DNA of 64,000 nt from Halobacillus_B rhizosphaerae (GCF_046719735.1 NZ_JAUTWQ010000008.1:62001-126000); one strand, 5' to 3'; counted from the stretch's first letter, positions 1 through 8,828 are shown. Notes: generated from the letters alone by a model not told the origin. Numbers and translations are program-made.

Positions 1-480
1 GATAAAGATCAAGCGGGAGAGCTGCTGCAGAATGCCATTAACATTTCGAAAGACGGCATCGAGCGCATCCGTCTGACGTTGAAAAACATGAAACCGCACA
101 CGGAAGAGGTGGGAATCCACCGGTTGAAGCTGCTGATGGATGAGTTTTCCTCGCAGCACAGTATTCCTGCCCCGCTTACCCATCAAGGTGACATCGACAA
201 AATTTCTCCGCTGCAATGGAAGGTGTTGGTGGAAAATACCGGGGAAGCACTGACGAATCTGTTGAAATATTCGGAGGCGACCAAGGTGTCGGTCAATCTC
301 AAAGTGTTTCAGAAGTTCATTCGTCTGGAAATTAAAGATAACGGACGCGGAGCAGAAAAAGTCGAGAAAGGTCTCGGCATCGCGGGAATGGAAGAGCGGA
401 CGGCTTCGTTAAACGGCACGCTCATTGTCGACGGCTCGGACGGATTTTCCGTTACCACGCTGCTTCCGGTCCGCTCGTGA
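1..480 (+). CDS. Sensor histidine kinase, C-terminal part (cut by window start)
   Basis: The reading frame is open from base 1, so the N-terminal sensor and most of the phosphoacceptor region lie outside the window. What remains is a HATPase_c domain of the NarL/DesK-type kinase class. The N-box is ENTGEALTNLLKYSEA, the G1 box is DNGRGAE and the G2 box is GLGIAGMEERTASLNGTL. The ABC exporter genes begin 132 bp downstream on the same strand, as in the B. subtilis lnrJK-lnrLMN (yfiJK-yfiLMN) locus. A role as the sensor controlling that exporter is therefore inferred. The cognate response regulator is not in the window and would have to lie upstream. Confidence 0.85.
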   Translation, partial: DKDQAGELLQNAINISKDGIERIRLTLKNMKPHTEEVGIHRLKLLMDEFSSQHSIPAPLTHQGDIDKISPLQWKVLVENTGEALTNLLKYSEATKVSVNLKVFQKFIRLEIKDNGRGAEKVEKGLGIAGMEERTASLNGTLIVDGSDGFSVTTLLPVRS

Positions 481-517
481 GGTTCCTCATCAATAAAAAG
501 TGAATATTCTCATGTGA

Positions 518-566
518 AAAGGATGAACTTGTGCACTGCCGCAGGTTCATCCTTTCGTCGTATAAT
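518..566 (+). promoter_or_regulatory. Inverted repeat and -10 box ahead of the exporter operon
   Basis: An 11-bp perfect inverted repeat (AAAGGATGAAC at 518-528, GTTCATCCTTT at 545-555) is followed at once by TATAAT (561-566). No good -35 box is present at the expected distance, which fits an activator-dependent promoter. The repeat could be the binding site of the response regulator partnered with the upstream kinase. It could also be the kinase gene's terminator, although the short CCTTT tail is a poor T-tract. Confidence 0.45.
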
Positions 567-612
567 GAATGTACAAACAAGATCCGCATGGAAGAAATGA
601 GGAGGGTGACTG

Positions 613-1548
613 ATGAAACTATTAGAATTGAAAAATCTGACCCGCAAATTCGGTGACTTTATCGCTGTTGATAATGTGACGCTCGATGTTAAGGAAGGGG
701 AAATCTTCGGCTTTCTCGGTACGAACGGCGCCGGCAAGAGTACGACCATCAACATGATTGCTGGACTGCTGAATATCAGCGATGGCGAGATTAAAATTAT
801 GGATAATAACATTAGTAAAAATAAAAAGTTTGCCAAAAGCCACATCGGCATGGTCCCGCAGGAGATCGCCATCTATGAAGATTTGACAGCTTATGAAAAT
901 GTTCAGTTTTTCGCGGGGCTGTATGGGCTGAGAGGAGCGGAGCTGAAGGAAAGGACGGAGGAGGCGCTCGGATTTGTCGGTTTAACGGACAAAGCGAAGC
1001 ACTACCCGAAAACTTTTTCTGGCGGGATGAAGCGGCGGCTGAATATTGCCTGTGCGATCGCTCACCGGCCGAAGCTGATCATCATGGATGAACCGACGGT
1101 CGGCATCGATCCCCAGTCGCGGAATTACATCCTGTCTTCGGTCCAGAAGCTGAATGAAATGGGCTGCACGATCATCTACACGAGCCACTATATGGAAGAG
1201 GTCGAGGAAATCTGCACCCGTATCGCGATCATCGACCATGGAAAAATTATTGCGGAAGGCACAAAGGAACAGTTAAAGGCGATCATCACCGATACGAAGG
1301 ATATTTGGATCCACGTGGGGTCCACAGACTACCTCGATCCTGAGGCGCTGAAATCGATCAGCGGCGTCAAGGAAGTCCAGGTGGAAGAAGAAGTGGTCAA
1401 AATTAATTCCAGTACGGAAGTTAATAACCTGAATACGATTATCCAGCATTTCATTTCAGCAGGGATCGAAATTCGTGCTCTGGATGAGCAGGCCCCTAAC
1501 CTTGGGACGGTCTTCCTGACATTGACCGGACGGAATCTGCGCGACTAA
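613..1548 (+). CDS. ABC exporter ATPase, LnrL/YfiL-like
   Basis: 311-aa ATP-binding subunit of an ABC-2 type exporter. Walker A is GTNGAGKST (36-44), the Q-loop is Gln83, the signature is SGGMKRR (136-142) and Walker B ends in MDEP (Asp159, Glu160). A C-terminal extension of about 90 residues is typical of drug-resistance and lipid-drug exporters. The ATG follows GAGGAGGGTGAC. It is the first gene of an operon with two permeases. The length matches what I recall for B. subtilis YfiL/LnrL, the linearmycin exporter ATPase, and the kinase neighbour supports that analogy. The substrate is not proven. Confidence 0.85.
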   Translation: MKLLELKNLTRKFGDFIAVDNVTLDVKEGEIFGFLGTNGAGKSTTINMIAGLLNISDGEIKIMDNNISKNKKFAKSHIGMVPQEIAIYEDLTAYENVQFFAGLYGLRGAELKERTEEALGFVGLTDKAKHYPKTFSGGMKRRLNIACAIAHRPKLIIMDEPTVGIDPQSRNYILSSVQKLNEMGCTIIYTSHYMEEVEEICTRIAIIDHGKIIAEGTKEQLKAIITDTKDIWIHVGSTDYLDPEALKSISGVKEVQVEEEVVKINSSTEVNNLNTIIQHFISAGIEIRALDEQAPNLGTVFLTLTGRNLRD

Positions 1549-1569
1549 ACGAAAGGGAGGACAGACGCG

Positions 1570-2688
1570 ATGAACATTTTTAATATGGCGTTAAAAGAAA
1601 TCAAAACGGACTTCCGGGATCTGCGGACACTGATTTTCCTGCTTGCCTTTCCGGTCATGCTGATGCTGATTCTGGGCACGGCTTTATCCAGTGCTTTCAA
1701 CTCCACACCGGATGTTGATGACGTGCACATCGTTTATCAAGATACATCGAACGCTGATTTATCTCATGCTTTCCGTTCATTCACCGATAACGTCGATGAC
1801 GCGGGGATCCATTTTACCAAAATTAAGGACGGGATAAACGGGAAAACAGCGGTCAAGGAAGGCGATTATGACGGCTACATTCAGGTGACCAACAGCGGGA
1901 TCACCGTTTATGAAAATGAAGATAACACGCTTGCCGGCAATATCATCGAAGGCACGCTGCACGCCTTTACCGATAAATACAAGGTGATGGCTTCAATCTA
2001 CTCGGTTTCTCCGGATTCTGCAGGAGAGGTCGCTGCCGGCAGCGGAACCGCTGATTATATTAAAGAAACCTCATTAAATGCGGCCAAACAGCCGGGAGCG
2101 ATGGACTATTATGCCCTCACGATGACGGCCATGATCGCTTTCTTCGGCTCGATATCGGCCACTTCACTGATTAGAAGTGAGCGGACGCTCGGAACCGATG
2201 CCCGATTGATTGCCGCTCCGATTACGAAAGCGGAGATTTTCACCGGGAAGATTCTCGGCAGTATCGTGGTGAGCGCTCTTTGTACACTCGTGGTCGTGCT
2301 GTTCAGCAAATTCTTATTTCACGCGGACTGGGGCAGTCATCCCTTGATGATTTTCCTTGTGCTCGTCTCAGAAATTATCCTGGCCACAAGCCTCGGTCTC
2401 ATCGTCAGCTACATCACGAAAACCGCGGCAGCTTCACGAGCGCTTATTATGGTGATTGTCCAGCTGGCGGCCTTCTTCGGTGGTTCTTTTTTCGAAGTGA
2501 ATCCTACAGAGGGCATGTCTCAGTTGATCAATCTGTCGCCGCTACGCTGGCAGAATGATGCGCTCATCAGCCTGGTCTATTCGAATGAATTATCGACAGC
2601 GGTTCAGACGATTCTGTTGAACATCAGCATTGCCGCTCTCTTTTTGCTCGGTTCCATCTTCGCTATGCGTAAACGGGAGGGATTATGA
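1570..2688 (+). CDS. ABC-2 type exporter permease, LnrM/YfiM-like
   Basis: 372-aa membrane subunit with the ABC-2 membrane layout. One N-terminal helix (about 20-40) is followed by a large extracytoplasmic region (about 45-175) and then about five helices to the C-terminus, with a charged cytoplasmic loop 'LIRSERTLGTDARLIAAPI' between helices. GAAAGGGAGG precedes the ATG. The stop overlaps the next gene (ATGA), which indicates translational coupling. It probably pairs with the 382-aa permease to form a heterodimeric channel driven by the upstream ATPase. Confidence 0.8.
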   Translation: MNIFNMALKEIKTDFRDLRTLIFLLAFPVMLMLILGTALSSAFNSTPDVDDVHIVYQDTSNADLSHAFRSFTDNVDDAGIHFTKIKDGINGKTAVKEGDYDGYIQVTNSGITVYENEDNTLAGNIIEGTLHAFTDKYKVMASIYSVSPDSAGEVAAGSGTADYIKETSLNAAKQPGAMDYYALTMTAMIAFFGSISATSLIRSERTLGTDARLIAAPITKAEIFTGKILGSIVVSALCTLVVVLFSKFLFHADWGSHPLMIFLVLVSEIILATSLGLIVSYITKTAAASRALIMVIVQLAAFFGGSFFEVNPTEGMSQLINLSPLRWQNDALISLVYSNELSTAVQTILLNISIAALFLLGSIFAMRKREGL

Positions 2689-3833
2689 TGAAAGACGTTC
2701 TCTGGCTCATGAAAAACTTTTTCAAAATTATGTTCAAAAATAAGCGGCGTACCTTGATCACCACAGGGCTGCCGATTCTCGGGATTCTATTCTCCGTGCT
2801 GATCTATGGCGGAGGGAATACGGCCGAGCTGAATGTGGGTCTCATCAATAAGGAAAATACTCCTGTAGCGAAAGGGACCGTGTCCTTTATTCGTGATCTG
2901 GACCATGTGAATGTGAAAAATGTCAAGGCGTCGGAAGTAGAGCAAGCGGTCAGTGAAGGGGATCTTGATGCTGCGATTACGATCGGAGACGGATTTACGG
3001 AGAGCGTGAAAGCAGGACATCCCGATCATGTCGCCATCACTTCCTTAAAAGGGAGGGCGGTCACCGGATTCGTGAAAGCCTACTTGAATCAATACTTGGA
3101 CAGTCTCGGCACTCTGGGGAAAGCATCTCATGGGGATAACGATACTTTTGATAACCTATACTCCAATTTTTCGGGTTCGGATTTCGATGTGAAGCCTGTC
3201 AGCTTGAAAGATAACACAAAGAACAGTTACATGACTTACCAGACGATTGGTTTTCTCATGATGTTCATGATGTTTGCGGCCATCAACCTTTCCGGGGCGA
3301 TTTCCCTGGAGAAGGAGCAGCGGACTTACTTTCGGATGCTGTCCGCGCCCATCAGCGCGAGAAAGTTTGTGCTGTCGAATGTTCTTGCTAATCTGATCAT
3401 TATGATCGGGCAGATCGTTGTCACTTTATTCTTCATGGTGGCTGTCTTCCGCATCAGTTTGAACATGCCGCTCTGGGAAATGTTCAGCACGATGGTCCTG
3501 TTCGCGCTCGTCGCTGTCGGCCTGTCGCTTGCGATCATCGCTTTTTCCACGAGCAACGGAACGACCAATGCCTTGCAGAATTTAATCGTCACACCGACAT
3601 GTCTGTTATCTGGCTGCTTTTTCCCAATCAGCGTCATGCCGGACACCCTGAAGCATATCGCTCACTTTCTGCCGCAGACCTGGCTGCTGGACACCATCCA
3701 GAAGCTGCAGCAGGGACAAAGCTTTGGCGGAATTTATCTGAACATCCTGATTCTGCTTGCCTTTGCATCCGTCTTCTTCCTGCTCGCCGTCTTCAAATTC
3801 AGCCGAAACGACAGCGTCCAGACTTATTTGTAG
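2685..3833 (+). CDS. ABC-2 type exporter permease, LnrN/YfiN-like
   Basis: 382-aa second permease of the exporter, with the same architecture as the preceding one: an N-terminal helix, an external domain of about 170 residues and a five-helix C-terminal half with 'SLEKEQRTYFRMLSAPISARK' between helices. The ATG lies within the end of the upstream gene (4-bp overlap). It is the last gene of the operon; a GGGACA repeat whose hairpin runs into seven T residues starts 13 nt after its stop. By homology with LnrLMN it could remove amphipathic polyene-type compounds from the membrane. Confidence 0.8.
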   Translation: MMKDVLWLMKNFFKIMFKNKRRTLITTGLPILGILFSVLIYGGGNTAELNVGLINKENTPVAKGTVSFIRDLDHVNVKNVKASEVEQAVSEGDLDAAITIGDGFTESVKAGHPDHVAITSLKGRAVTGFVKAYLNQYLDSLGTLGKASHGDNDTFDNLYSNFSGSDFDVKPVSLKDNTKNSYMTYQTIGFLMMFMMFAAINLSGAISLEKEQRTYFRMLSAPISARKFVLSNVLANLIIMIGQIVVTLFFMVAVFRISLNMPLWEMFSTMVLFALVAVGLSLAIIAFSTSNGTTNALQNLIVTPTCLLSGCFFPISVMPDTLKHIAHFLPQTWLLDTIQKLQQGQSFGGIYLNILILLAFASVFFLLAVFKFSRNDSVQTYL

Positions 3834-3846
3834 GGGGACAGTGGGT

Positions 3847-4016
3847 GGGACAGTGGGGACAGGAACCACTGTCCCTTTTTTTGTCTTGAACTACGGAACT
3901 CCTTAACACCAAGATAAAGCTTGCTTCAAATCTTTCTACATATACTGTGTCTTCCATTACAACTGAGGTCTCGCTTTCATCTCTCAGGGACGAAGGTACC
4001 TGTCCCTCCTGTCCCC
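3847..4016. repeat. REPIN 1: inverted pair of GGGACA palindromes
   Basis: The left unit (3847-3875) folds as GGGACAGTGG/CCACTGTCCC and continues into TTTTTTT, a complete intrinsic-terminator shape 13 nt after the exporter operon. The right unit (3987-4016) is the same element on the other strand. The 110 bp between them hold no gene. Divergence between units is a few bases, as expected of a dispersed family rather than a tandem copy. Confidence 0.8.
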
Positions 4017-4160
4017 ACCTCCCTCCGCTGAAGAAATCTATCAAGAGAAAAACAAACGGGTTTATGAGACAATAAGAACGAGAAAAAGAGTTACATAGCG
4101 TTATGGAAGAATAGATGTTGTTCAACACTAGCGGCAGGAGTTTGATCACTAATGACTCTA

Positions 4161-4188
4161 GGGACAGAGGAACCTGTCCCCATGTCCC
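4161..4188 (-). repeat. Single GGGACA repeat unit, reverse orientation
   Basis: One unit reads GGGACAGAGGAACC then TGTCCCCATGTCCC on the plus strand, so it is in reverse orientation. It lies 22 bp before the start of the lactonase gene and just upstream of its ribosome binding site. It could belong to REPIN 1 as an additional right-hand unit. Confidence 0.75.
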
Positions 4189-4210
4189 TACTCAGGAGAG
4201 GAGTTTTTTG

Positions 4211-5251
4211 ATGACGAAGTATTTTGGATATGTGGGAACGTATACGAAACAAGAGAGTAAAGGTGTTTATCAGTTTACGCTGGATACGGAAAAGAAACAG
4301 TTAAGTGATGTGAAATTAGCGGCTGAACTAGGAAACCCGACTTATGTGACGGTGAGTGACGATAAGAAGTATCTATATGCTGTCGCAAAAGACGGAGAAA
4401 ATGGGGGCGTGACCGCTTTCTCCATTAATGAAAAAACGGGCGAGTTAACGAAGTTAAATAGTCAAATGGCGGCGGGTTCTCCTCCGTGCCACGTAAGTGT
4501 GGATCACCAGACGAACACCGTGGCAACGGCTAATTATCACACGACGAAAATTGCGACCTATTTAACGAATGAGGATGGCTCCCTGAACCCGGCCTCTTCT
4601 GTCATCGAACATGAAGGCACCGGTCCGCACGAGAGACAGGAGAAGCCTCACCTGCATTTTGCCGGTTTTACTCCGGATGAAAAGCATGTAGTGGCGATTG
4701 ACCTCGGAAGTGACCGGGTGATCAGTTACGCAGTCGATGAAGGAAAATTAGAAGAAACGCAGGTGTTTAAAACAAAAGCAGGTGCAGGACCTAGACATAT
4801 TACCTTCCACCCTAATAAAAAGTTCGCCTATGTGATGACCGAGTTGAGCTCAGAAGTCATTATGCTTCAGTATCATGAGGAAGATGGAAGTTTTACCGAG
4901 AAGCAATCCGTGCCAGCTATCCCGGAGGACTTTAACGAAACGAATGATGCAAGCGCGATCCATATTTCATCTGATGGGCAGTTTGTGTACGCCGGAAACC
5001 GCGGACATAACAGCATTGCAGTCTACAAGGTGGACCAGGATACCGGCCGCTTAACGTTTATCGAATGGACGTCAACCGAAGGGAACTGGCCTCGTGATTT
5101 TGTCTTGGATCCTACTGAAGATTTTCTAATCGCAACCAATCAGAAGTCGAATACGATGACCTTGTTTGGACGAGATAAATCTACCGGAAAACTTTCCTTG
5201 CTGCAGTCCGATGTACCTGTTCCGGAGCCGGTTTGTGTGAAGTTTTTATAA
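4211..5251 (+). CDS. pgl: 6-phosphogluconolactonase, seven-bladed propeller type (YkgB-like)
   Basis: 346-aa protein of the lactonase beta-propeller family, hydrolysing 6-phosphogluconolactone to 6-phosphogluconate in the oxidative pentose phosphate pathway. Family blocks are visible: 'YFGYVGTYTKQESKGVY' at the N-terminus, 'EKPHLHFAGFTPDEKHV', 'GAGPRHITFHPNKKFAYVM', 'AIHISSDGQFVYAGNRGHN' and 'NWPRDFVLDPTEDFLIATNQ'. The ATG at 4211 is chosen because it follows AGGAGAGGAG. The frame is open further upstream only because a repeat unit is stop-free there. It is cytosolic, with no signal peptide. Confidence 0.88.
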   Translation: MTKYFGYVGTYTKQESKGVYQFTLDTEKKQLSDVKLAAELGNPTYVTVSDDKKYLYAVAKDGENGGVTAFSINEKTGELTKLNSQMAAGSPPCHVSVDHQTNTVATANYHTTKIATYLTNEDGSLNPASSVIEHEGTGPHERQEKPHLHFAGFTPDEKHVVAIDLGSDRVISYAVDEGKLEETQVFKTKAGAGPRHITFHPNKKFAYVMTELSSEVIMLQYHEEDGSFTEKQSVPAIPEDFNETNDASAIHISSDGQFVYAGNRGHNSIAVYKVDQDTGRLTFIEWTSTEGNWPRDFVLDPTEDFLIATNQKSNTMTLFGRDKSTGKLSLLQSDVPVPEPVCVKFL

Positions 5252-5268
5252 AAGCAAGATCTTATCAT

Positions 5269-5322
5269 ACGCCTTCGCAGGGGTACATGGAATGAAATGT
5301 ACTTCGGCGGAGGTGTTTTTTT
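5269..5322 (+). terminator. Intrinsic terminator after the lactonase gene
   Basis: Long imperfect stem ACGCCTTCGCAGGGGTACAT (5269-5288) against ATGTACTTCGGCGGAGGTGT (5297-5316), followed by seven T residues. Confidence 0.75.
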
Positions 5323-5460
5323 AAAGGAAGATGGTATAAGGCAAGGCTATTGCTCCAATCTTTATCTTTCAAAGAATTGTCATGACTATGGGGAATTCTA
5401 GCTTGGGCAGAGTGATATACTATAAAGAATAACGCTTATGCAAAGGAGCTTTGGTTAGAC

Positions 5461-5706
5461 ATGCTGCAACGTGTAAAAGAACTATTATTTCTCATAGGCT
5501 TCATTGGACTAGCTGCCGCCTTGCTAGGAGGAGGGAGCACGAACGTAACTCAAATGGAAAAAACGAACCATGTAGAAACCTCCTCTATTCCAACACTCCC
5601 TGGTGACTTAGGAGAAGGTCATGAAAGCTTAGAAAAACTTTTCCAAGCAGCGAAGGAATGGAGAAGTGATCATTCTCCATCTGAAAACCATACTTCCATT
5701 TTTTAA
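5461..5706 (+). CDS. Small membrane-anchored protein, unknown
   Basis: 81 aa. The N-terminus 'ELLFLIGFIGLAAALLGGG' is one hydrophobic helix or uncleaved signal, followed by a polar Ser/Thr/Glu-rich tail. AAAGGAG lies about 12 nt before the ATG, slightly long spacing. No family recognised. It stands alone between two terminators. Confidence 0.5.
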   Translation: MLQRVKELLFLIGFIGLAAALLGGGSTNVTQMEKTNHVETSSIPTLPGDLGEGHESLEKLFQAAKEWRSDHSPSENHTSIF

Positions 5707-5770
5707 AAAGAAAGCGAGCGCCTCCTTCCATCGGAGGAAAGAGGTAAGTATTTATAGAAGAGAGACCATT

Positions 5771-5810
5771 AACCCGACCCTAAGAAAATGGGGACGGGTT
5801 CTATTATTTC
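5771..5810 (+). terminator. Probable intrinsic terminator
   Basis: Stem AACCCGACCC (5771-5780) with GGGGACGGGTT (5790-5800) and a loop TAAGAAAAT, then CTATTATTTCC. The T-tract is broken, so efficiency is uncertain. Confidence 0.45.
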
Positions 5811-5908
5811 CATTTAAGGGTGCGTACTTTAAACTTTTAGGTCTGGAGATCTATTTGTGCCACCAGTGAAGATCAAAACAGCCAAATGTGAGAATGGTCC
5901 ATTCATCC

Positions 5909-5937
5909 TTGGACTAAAGATAGATTCCGTTTATAAT
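5909..5937 (+). promoter_or_regulatory. SigA-type promoter of rodA
   Basis: TTGGAC (5909-5914), a 17-bp spacer, then TATAAT (5932-5937). The match to the vegetative consensus is very good. It lies about 65 bp before the rodA start. Confidence 0.7.
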
Positions 5938-6003
5938 AGGGTCTGTGCCGTGCAGGCATAGATATGGATGGATTTAGGAAGGCGATAGAAATGAGGAACA
6001 AAC

Positions 6004-7161
6004 ATGAAATTTGAAGACCGCTTTGATTGGTCGCTGTTCTTTATTCTTTGTTGTTTCGCAGCGGTTAGCTGTGTGGCCTTATTAAGCGCGCAGGAAAGTA
6101 ACCAATATAGCGACAACTTTGTAGTAAAACAGTTGATTTGGTATGGAGTCGGTGGAGTCGCCATCGGGGTGATGATGCTATTCGATCCTGAGGATTATCG
6201 CAAATTAAGCCCGTATCTCTATGGATTCGGTCTCTTGTTATTAGGAGCCTTAATTCTAGCTCCATCTAGTATTGCTCCCATTATTAAAGGACAGAAAAGC
6301 TGGTTTGTCCTGCCGGGGCTCGGATCGATGCAGCCGGCCGAACTGGTTAAGATTTTTACCATATTAATGCTCGGGAATATTACTACTCTTCATCATGAAA
6401 AGTTTCAAAAAGGCACGGTTAAATTAGATTTTTGGCTGCTATTTAAACTAGTGGGGATCACTGCCTTACCCTTAGCCCTGATCATGCAGCAGCCTGACTT
6501 AGGAACAAGCTTAGTATTCATAGCGATTATGTCCGGCATGATCCTGATTTCAGGGATACGCTGGAGAATCATCCTTCCCTTATTCCTAACCATTGCAGGG
6601 ATTGGAAGCTCGATTCTTTGGCTGGTCATTAAATCTCCTGAACTACTCGATAAATACTTACATGTAAAGCAATATCAGCTCGGAAGAATATATGCCTGGC
6701 TTCAGCCGGAAAGATTTCAGGACGCAGCGGGATACCAATTAATTAAAGCTATGAAAGCCATCGGTTCCGGCCAGCTATTAGGAAAAGGATTTGGCGATCG
6801 AGAAGTCTATCTTCCAGAGAGCCAGACCGATTTCATCTTTAGTATTATAGGCGAAGAATATGGCTTTTTAGGCTCATGTGTTGTGCTGCTTCTGTTCTTT
6901 TTTCTAATTTATCGGTTAACGAATATTGCCAACTCATCCAATGATGATTTCAGCTCTTATGTGATGGTCGGGATCATCAGTATGATTAGTTTCCACGTGT
7001 TCCAAAACGTGGGGATGTCGGTGCAATTACTGCCGATCACCGGGATTCCGCTTCCTTTTATTAGCTACGGGGGGAGTGCTTTGCTGGGGAATTTAATTTC
7101 CATGGGAATCGCATTCGCTATTTATTTTCACCGGAAAACGTATATGTTTGGTGATGATTAA
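6004..7161 (+). CDS. rodA: Rod-shape SEDS peptidoglycan polymerase RodA
   Basis: 385-aa polytopic membrane protein of the SEDS (FtsW/RodA/SpoVE) family, which polymerises lipid II glycan strands for cell elongation with a class B PBP. Hallmarks in order: 'GQKSWFVLPGLGSMQPAELVK', 'LALIMQQPDLGTSLVF', the extracellular loop 'LPESQTDFIFSIIGEEYGF' with the essential Asp at 276, and the C-terminal 'PLPFISYGGSALLGNL'. About ten helices. Monocistronic, with its own promoter and terminator. RodA is preferred over FtsW because of the N-terminal 'RFDWSLFF' start and the overall pattern. A shorter, degenerate relative is encoded at 26504-27379. Confidence 0.9.
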   Translation: MKFEDRFDWSLFFILCCFAAVSCVALLSAQESNQYSDNFVVKQLIWYGVGGVAIGVMMLFDPEDYRKLSPYLYGFGLLLLGALILAPSSIAPIIKGQKSWFVLPGLGSMQPAELVKIFTILMLGNITTLHHEKFQKGTVKLDFWLLFKLVGITALPLALIMQQPDLGTSLVFIAIMSGMILISGIRWRIILPLFLTIAGIGSSILWLVIKSPELLDKYLHVKQYQLGRIYAWLQPERFQDAAGYQLIKAMKAIGSGQLLGKGFGDREVYLPESQTDFIFSIIGEEYGFLGSCVVLLLFFFLIYRLTNIANSSNDDFSSYVMVGIISMISFHVFQNVGMSVQLLPITGIPLPFISYGGSALLGNLISMGIAFAIYFHRKTYMFGDD

Positions 7162-7177
7162 GCCCATTTAAATCTTT

Positions 7178-7216
7178 CAAGAGTCTTCCTGTGTTATAGG
7201 GAAGGCTCTTTTTTTA
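7178..7216 (+). terminator. Intrinsic terminator of rodA
   Basis: Stem AAGAGTCTTCC / GGGAAGGCTCTT with loop TGTGTTATA, then TTTTTTT. Confidence 0.85.
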
Positions 7217-7472
7217 TGGCTCTGTTAAAGTTTAGTGTTGAAATGACTAACAAAAAAAGAATACATACCTCCGAAGAACGTAGTTAAAAATTCAGTTTAC
7301 ATATTATGGATGTGGGAATAACCTAGTAAACGCCGAGAGCAAAGCTCTCTCTATAGGGGTCATTAACAAGGCACATCTTTATATGAATAGGGTTACATCA
7401 GATAATCCATTGATTTAAAGATAATGAACCTACCGTTGTAGATATTCCTTAATCCAAAGGGAGTTATAATTT
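7217..7472. other. Intergenic stretch, little recognised
   Basis: AT-rich. A small hairpin GAGAGCAAAGCTCTC lies near 7336-7352. No gene, convincing promoter or riboswitch seen. Confidence 0.4.
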
Positions 7473-7634
7473 ATGAAAGATACTATCTGGAATATACTTA
7501 CCATTATATTTTTCCTAATTCTCCAAACTGTAGTATTTTTGATAACACCAAATAATTGGATAAGAGTGGTTGCTATGCCAATAGTTATTGGTGCAATGAT
7601 TTTTGTGGTAAGTAAAAAATTCGGGATAAGATAG
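7473..7634 (+). CDS. 53-aa membrane protein, unknown
   Basis: A short gene starting ATGAAAGATACTATC and ending TAG at 7634. AAAGGGAG sits about 11 nt before the ATG. The product has two hydrophobic helices, 'ILTIIFFLILQTVVFLI' and 'VVAMPIVIGAMIFVV', and ends KKFGIR. An intrinsic terminator follows within 10 nt, which supports a real gene. Family not recognised. Confidence 0.6.
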   Translation: MKDTIWNILTIIFFLILQTVVFLITPNNWIRVVAMPIVIGAMIFVVSKKFGIR

Positions 7635-7643
7635 CTTTTAATT

Positions 7644-7680
7644 AAGCACACCCAATATTAGGGCGTGCTTCGGTTTCTTT
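7644..7680 (+). terminator. Intrinsic terminator of the 53-aa gene
   Basis: AAGCACACCC (7644-7653) pairs with GGGCGTGCTT (7661-7670), then CGGTTTCTTTT. Confidence 0.7.
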
Positions 7681-7720
7681 TACAGACATCACTCACTTGT
7701 ATTTGATAACTCTATTACAA

Positions 7721-7757
7721 AGAAAAACCGCTTTTCTACTACGATGAAAAGCAGTTT
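7721..7757 (-). terminator. Terminator of the reverse DUF1992 gene
   Basis: AAACCGCTTTTC and GAAAAGCAGTTT form a stem. On the minus strand the hairpin is followed by TTTTTCTTTG, 50 bp past the stop of the gene ending at 7810. Confidence 0.65.
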
Positions 7758-7809
7758 CCTAATCGTTTCATTCGTTTTCAAAATACCTCGCTCAACCATC
7801 GTCGAACCT

Positions 7810-8148
7810 TCACCAGAGCTCTCTCGCTTTCGCTACATTCTCTAAGCTGATCAAATTCTTCTGAAGCTGGGAGGGGCATTTGCGGTTGTGCTTCCGAATC
7901 TTTTCATTAATCACATCAAGTTCTTCTTCTGTTTCGCACGTTTGCAATAACGCCGCAATTTCTTTCTGCATTCTCAGCCAGTCTGGCAGGTAGCCCGCGT
8001 CTTTGGCGACTTTCTGAAAGTTCTGGTACACATCTCTCTCCGTGTAACCCTTCGGCAGGGGCTTGCCTTTGCCTGGTCCGGAATAATTATCCTTCTCTCC
8101 CGACTGTTCCAGCATATCGCCAATCAGGTCATTGTGCTTTCGGTCCAT
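7810..8148 (-). CDS. DUF1992 (DnaJC28-like conserved domain) protein
   Basis: 112 aa when started at the second ATG (8148). GTGAGGA lies 6 nt before that ATG but directly abuts the ATG at 8154, so the shorter form is preferred. The core 'GPGKGKPLPKGY' and 'NFQKVAKDAGYLPDWLRMQKEIAALL' are the DUF1992 signature, a small helical domain found alone in bacteria and in DnaJ homologue C28. Cytosolic. Function unknown in bacteria. Monocistronic, with its own terminator. Confidence 0.75.
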   Translation of the reverse strand: MDRKHNDLIGDMLEQSGEKDNYSGPGKGKPLPKGYTERDVYQNFQKVAKDAGYLPDWLRMQKEIAALLQTCETEEELDVINEKIRKHNRKCPSQLQKNLISLENVAKARELW

Positions 8149-8355
8149 TGCCATTCCTCACTTTCTCCTAATGGATCAAACCTTACGTGATGACTTTGAT
8201 GACTTGATTCAATTATTCCAATTTTAGTGTGGTTTTGCAACTTGTTGTATCAGGTGCAATCCATCCCTATGTAAAAACATTTTGCCTAAAAATGTAAAAA
8301 ACTTTATACTTTTCATACGGAATCATTTACATAGTATGGAAAGAGGCGAGAGGAA

Positions 8356-8658
8356 ATGAGTTGGGTTTCTGGCGTGTTTTTGGGAGTTTTACTACTGATG
8401 ATCGTGTTAATTGGGAGCTTGTTAGCTTCTTTGGCTAAGCAAGGAGATGAAAGGAAGAATTTTATTAAACGGAAAACGATGGCGGATTCTTTTGTTCTTG
8501 TCGTGGGGATGCTAATGATTGATATTCTCCAATCCTTTTACCAGATTTATATAAAGGGAGGGGAACCCGTCCACCTGAATCCGTTTATGTTGCTCGTATG
8601 GATCTCTGTCATTTTTCTTATTGCGATGCTGGTGAATAAAAAGAGATTCGGAAATTGA
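8356..8658 (+). CDS. Small three-helix membrane protein, unknown
   Basis: 100 aa with three hydrophobic segments (about 5-27, 47-66 and 76-93). A charged loop 'KQGDERKNFIKRKTMADS' separates the first two. GAGAGGAA precedes the ATG closely. An AT-rich promoter region precedes the gene. No family named. Confidence 0.6.
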   Translation: MSWVSGVFLGVLLLMIVLIGSLLASLAKQGDERKNFIKRKTMADSFVLVVGMLMIDILQSFYQIYIKGGEPVHLNPFMLLVWISVIFLIAMLVNKKRFGN

Positions 8659-8726
8659 TAAAATACTGTGTTCTTTACTAATAAGGGATGCTGTAGCGTT
8701 GTACCCTTAATATATGGAAAACTCCA

Positions 8727-8770
8727 GAACGTGTGGCCGCACCGTTTCTTAATAGGGTAGCCACATGTTC
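8727..8770. repeat. Inverted repeat of unknown role
   Basis: GAACGTGTGGC (8727-8737) and GCCACATGTTC (8760-8770) pair with one mismatch across a 22-nt loop. No T-tract follows on the plus strand. It could be a weak terminator for the 8356-8658 gene. Confidence 0.35.
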
Positions 8771-8828
8771 AGTGATGATTAAACTTTTCATTGTGTTTAT
8801 TTAAGTAATTGACTGCGGTCATATGCCC

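Noticed and set aside
4115..4210. N-terminal extension of the lactonase
   Set aside because: Open only because a repeat unit lacks stops in that frame; the AGGAGAGGAG site fits ATG 4211.
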